A stretch of 64,000 nucleotides of DNA, taken from NCBI RefSeq assembly GCF_030936135.1, contig NC_082636.1:1-64000 (forward strand), in the 5' to 3' direction. The position numbers and the translations under genes are program-made. How positions within the stretch are numbered: position 1 is the first letter of the stretch; each line of letters starts with the position of its first letter. This DNA comes from Gavia stellata (taxonomy: Eukaryota > Chordata > Aves > Gaviiformes > Gaviidae). Shown here piece by piece: positions 60,538 to 64,000 of this stretch. The notes beneath the pieces are model-generated. The model saw only the letters and a program-made list of their open reading frames with translations. It made no database searches and was not told the origin of the DNA.

Positions 60538-63500
60538 TCACTGCATCCCGATGCATTTCCTGATCCAGGGCGTGGCTCGGCAGACGTTGGAGTAGACGCC
60601 GGGTTGGCCCCGACGCCCGCAGACGGCCATGCCCCACGAGACCACGCCTTGCAGCACCCCGTTGCACACCAGTGGGCCCCCGGAGTCACCCTGGGGTGGG
60701 AGGGGAGAAGGGTCCGTGGTGGGGCTCCCTTGGGGGAGCTTGGGCGGGGCCCGTCCACGGGACGTGGTCCAGCCCCACATTTCAAGCAGGTCATTGGTGG
60801 GAACCCAAACCTTCCACGGACCCATCCACGTGCCATGACCCAGCCCCACATTTCAAGCAGAAGGTGGTTGGTGGGAACCCAAACCTTCCACGGACCCATC
60901 CACGTGCCATGACCCATTCCCAGATTTCAAGCAGAAGGTGGTTGGTGGGAACCCAAACCTTCCACGGACCCATCCACGTGCCATGACCCAGCCCCACATT
61001 TCAAGCAGAAGGTGGTTGGTGGGAACCCAAACCTTCCACGGACCCATCCACGTGCCATGACCCATTCCCAGATTTCAAGCAGAAGGTGGTTGGTGGGAAC
61101 CCAAACCTTCCACGGAACCATCCACGTGCCATGACCCAGCCCCACATTTCAAGCAGAAGGTGGTTGGTGGGAACCCAAACCTTCCACGGAACCATCCACG
61201 TGCCATGACCCAGCCCCACATTTCAAGCAGAAGGTGGTTGGTGGGAACCCAAACCTTCCACGGAACCATCCACGTGCCATGACCCATTCCCAGATTTCAA
61301 GCAGAAGGTGGTTGGTGGGAACCCAAACCTTCCACGGAACCATCCACGTGCCATGACCCATCCCCAGCTCCGTGGCTCAAGCAGAAGGTGGTTGGTGGGA
61401 ACCCAAACCTTGTGTGGACCCATCCACGTGCCATGACCCAGCCCCAGATTTCAGGCAGAAGGTGGTTGGTGGGAACCCAAACCTTGTGTGGACCCGTCCA
61501 CATGCCTTGACCCATGCCCAGCTCCATGGCTCAAGCAGAAGGTGGTTGGTGGGAACCCAAACCTTCCACAGACCCATCCACGTGCCACGACCCAGCCCCA
61601 GATTTCAAGCAGAAGGTCGTTGGTGGGAACTCAAACCTTCCACGGAACCATCCATGTGCCATAACCCATTCCCAGATTTCAAGCAGAAGGTGGTTGGTGG
61701 GAACCCAAACCTTGCGTGGACCCATCCACGTTCAACGACCCATTTCCGGATTTCAAGCAGAAGGTTGTTGGTGGGAACCCAAACCTTCCACGGAACCATC
61801 CACGTGCCATGACCCATCCCCAGATTTCAAGCAGAATGTTGTTGGTGGGAATCCAAACCTTTCACGGCCCCGTCCACGTGCCGTGACCCTTCTCTGGTTT
61901 TATGGGTTGGGTTGAAGATAATGATGGGGGAACCCAAACCTTGCATGGCCCTGTCCACGTGCCGTGGCCCATCCCCAGCTCTGTGGCTCAAGTACAAGGC
62001 AGCTGTGGGGAACCCGGAACTTGCATGAACTCATCCACGTTTGGTGGCCCATCCCGCATTTTATGGGTTGGGTTGGAGATAACGGTGGAGGACGTCAATC
62101 CTGGAATGGCCCTGTCCCTGTGCCAGGGCCCACCCCAGGTTCCGTGGCTCAAGCGTGGGGTATTTGTGGGGAACCCAGACCTCACATGAACCATCCACGT
62201 GCCGTGGTCATTCCCTGGTTTAATGGCTTGGGTTGGAGATAACGGAGGAACGCAAAGCTTGCCTGGACTTGTCCACGTGCCAGAATCCGACCCCAGATCC
62301 GTGGCACAAGCGTGAGGTAGCTGGGGGGCGACCCAGACCTCGTGTGGACCCGTCCACGTGCCGTGGCCCTTCTCTGCCTTAACGGTTTGGCTTGAAAGAC
62401 CCCAAGACTTGCATGGAGCCATCTCACCCTGTGTTTGAACTCAAAGCCACCCCAAGAGCCCCCTTTTCCCAGCAGCAACCTGGGAGGTGGCTGAAGGGAC
62501 GTCACACTCCCCCCCACCCCTTACCTGGCAGGAATCGATGCCCCCCTGGGGGACGCCGGCGCAGAACATGTTGGGGGTGATGGCGTTGCCGTACGCCCTC
62601 GCGCACTTGTCCTTCCCAAAGGCTCGGATGGCGGCGCACTGCAAATTTTTGGGCAGCTTTGCTGCAGAACGAGGTGGGGATGGAAAGAGAGAGAGAGACG
62701 GTGAGCAGCGTCAACCTCCGAACGCTGAGGCCTGAGCAGAGCTCATTACACTTTTGGGGGGGTTCTCTGGGAGGTGGACAAGGGAGGTGGCTCCGTCAGA
62801 GATGGCCACAAAGGAAACCCAACCCCAAAGGGGGAAACCCAACCCCCAAAGGGAAAACCCCCAACTTCGAAGGGAAAAAACCCAACCGCGAAGGGAAAAA
62901 ACCCACCTTGAAGGGAAAAAACCCAACCCCGAAGGGAAAAACCCCAACTTTGAAGGGAAAAAACCCAACCCTGAAGGGAAAAACCCAACCCCGAAGGGAA
63001 AAAACCCAATCCTGAAGAGAAAACCCCAACTCCGAAGGGAAAAAACCCAACTCCGAAGGGAAAAAACCCAACCCTGAGGGAACAACCCAACTCCGAAGGG
63101 AAAAAACCCAACCCCGAAGGGAAAAACCCCAACTTCGAAGGGAAAAAACCCAACCCTGAAGGAACAACCCAACTCCGAAGGGAAAAAACCCAACCCCGAA
63201 GGGAAAAACCCCAACCCCGAAGGGAAAAAACCCAACCCTGAAGGGAACAAACCCAACTCCGAAGGGAAAAAACCCAACCCCAAAGGGAAAAATCCAACCC
63301 CGAAGGGAAAAATCCAACCCCAAAGAGAAAAAATCCAACCCCAAAGAGAAAAAAACCAACCCCGAAGGGAAAAAAGCCCAACTAGAAGTCGTTCTCCGTG
63401 GGGAGCTACTTGCTGGGCAGAGTTAAGGTGACATCGGGGACGCCCTTATCCCATTTTCCCAGCTGGGAAGGCCACCGGGCCTCCTTGGCAAGTCCTCCCC

Positions 63501-63793
63501 CCGCATCCCACCTCCTCCACCGAGGTCTCCATCCCAACCAGTACCTCCGGGGGACTTGGTTGTGCCCCAGCCAGAGACGCTGCACCTCATCCCGTCCATG
63601 GGACACTTGGTGGCTAATCGGATCTTCTTGATGTTGGTGCTGAACTGAACGGGTTTGTTCAACCTCAGGAGCATGAAGTCGTTGTCGTTCTTGCGGGGGG
63701 TTATAGGCCGGATGGACCTGGAGTTTTGAAATCGACCTCACTTCCCCCGTCCCGTCCCGTAACGTGTCCGTCCCGATTAATACCCTGAGGTCT
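60538..63793 (-). CDS. KLK-D: kallikrein-type serine protease, exons 3-5, 5' end outside window
   Basis: Secreted trypsin-like protease, partial. Exons on the - strand: 63793-63545, 62661-62525 (137 nt), 60690-60538 (153 nt, stop TGA). Exon 3 reads [26 protein letters not shown], then [10 protein letters not shown] with the catalytic Asp, and [10 protein letters not shown]. Exon 4 has [10 protein letters not shown] and [11 protein letters not shown] and ends GGIDSCQ, giving the trypsin-type Asp. Exon 5 carries [11 protein letters not shown] and ends WIRKCIGMQ, an unusual tail with an extra Cys. Exon 3 is 249 nt, one too many: the frame changes at a G6 run (63695-63700, + strand), and five Gs would give [10 protein letters not shown]. 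This is probably a homopolymer error, otherwise the gene is broken here. Exons 1-2 are not found before 64,000 and are expected to the right. Confidence 0.9.
60760..62395. repeat. 74-bp tandem repeat in KLK-D intron 4
   Basis: About 15 good units (to 61,890) joining GTGGGAACCCAAACCTTCCA, CGGACCCATCCACGTGCCAT, GACCCAGCCCCACATTTCAA and GCAGAAGGTGGTTG, then degenerate copies to 62,395. Each has a CACGTG E-box. Confidence 0.95.
62810..63385. repeat. ~18-bp GAAGGGAAAAAACCCAAC minisatellite in KLK-D intron 3
   Basis: About 30 units CCCGAAGGGAAAAAACCCAA with variants CTTCG, CTCCG and CCTGA. Intron 3 on either side is unique. Confidence 0.94.
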
Positions 63794-64000
63794 CTGCCGG
63801 GGGAAGAAGGTCAAGAAATCAACGCTGGGCCCTCGAGGAGACGCAGAAACCCTTGGCCTCAAGGGGCGTCTGTAAAGGAGGCGATCAAGACCCGTCCACT
63901 GGAGCGTCTCCCCGGGGCAGAGTTAAGGTGATACGGCCGTGGGACCCACTTATCCCCTTTCCCTCAGGGAGGAGACCAGGAAAACACGCTAACGCCTTGA

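Noticed and set aside
60760-62395. Regular 74-bp repeats resembling a CRISPR-like array
   Set aside because: Head-to-tail units with no unique spacers, within an intron of a vertebrate gene.

Overview
The window looks like a very GC-rich, gene-dense piece of a bird (or other sauropsid) microchromosome. It holds six host genes, all with vertebrate intron-exon structure and GT-AG splice sites. Nearly every intron and spacer is filled by a different tandem repeat. I recognise no LINE, SINE, retroviral or DNA-transposon body. Species assignment is inference from gene content, isochore and repeat style.

Layout, left to right. (1) 249-5825, + strand: CTU1, the catalytic subunit of the cytosolic tRNA 2-thiouridylase. 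Its second exon carries two long in-frame repeat blocks. (2) 6900-16533, + strand: a complete five-exon synaptophysin-family (MARVEL) membrane protein closest to SYPL1. (3) Four trypsin-like serine protease genes of the tissue-kallikrein type, all on the - strand: KLK-A (20832-23515, exons 3-5 only), KLK-B (29879-34409, complete), KLK-C (40799-51396, complete), KLK-D (60538-63793, exons 3-5; exons 1-2 would lie past the right edge). CTU1 beside kallikreins matches the mammalian order, where CTU1 adjoins KLK14 on human 19q13.4, so the locus is probably ancestral.

The four proteases share the KLK exon plan. Exon 2 (163 nt) carries the catalytic His, exon 3 (254 nt; 248 in D after allowing for one extra base) the Asp, exon 4 is 137 nt, and exon 5 (153-162 nt) carries the Ser. 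All four have Asp six residues before the catalytic Ser, which predicts trypsin-like (Arg/Lys) cleavage. Poly(A) signals follow the B, C and D stops by about 120-190 bp. The + strand SYPL-like gene and KLK-A appear to converge on facing poly(A) signals at 18404 and 18576.

The most striking non-genic feature is the repeat landscape. A G-rich ACTGGGAGG repeat starts right at the 5' splice site of intron 1 in three unrelated genes (CTU1, SYPL-like, KLK-C) and always runs in the sense direction of the host gene. An AT-rich ~180-bp array in SYPL-like intron 1 seems to be made of copies of the intron's own 3' splice-site region. Two runs of about 200 N (from ~25,645 and from 57,338) lie inside arrays and probably mark collapsed repeats.
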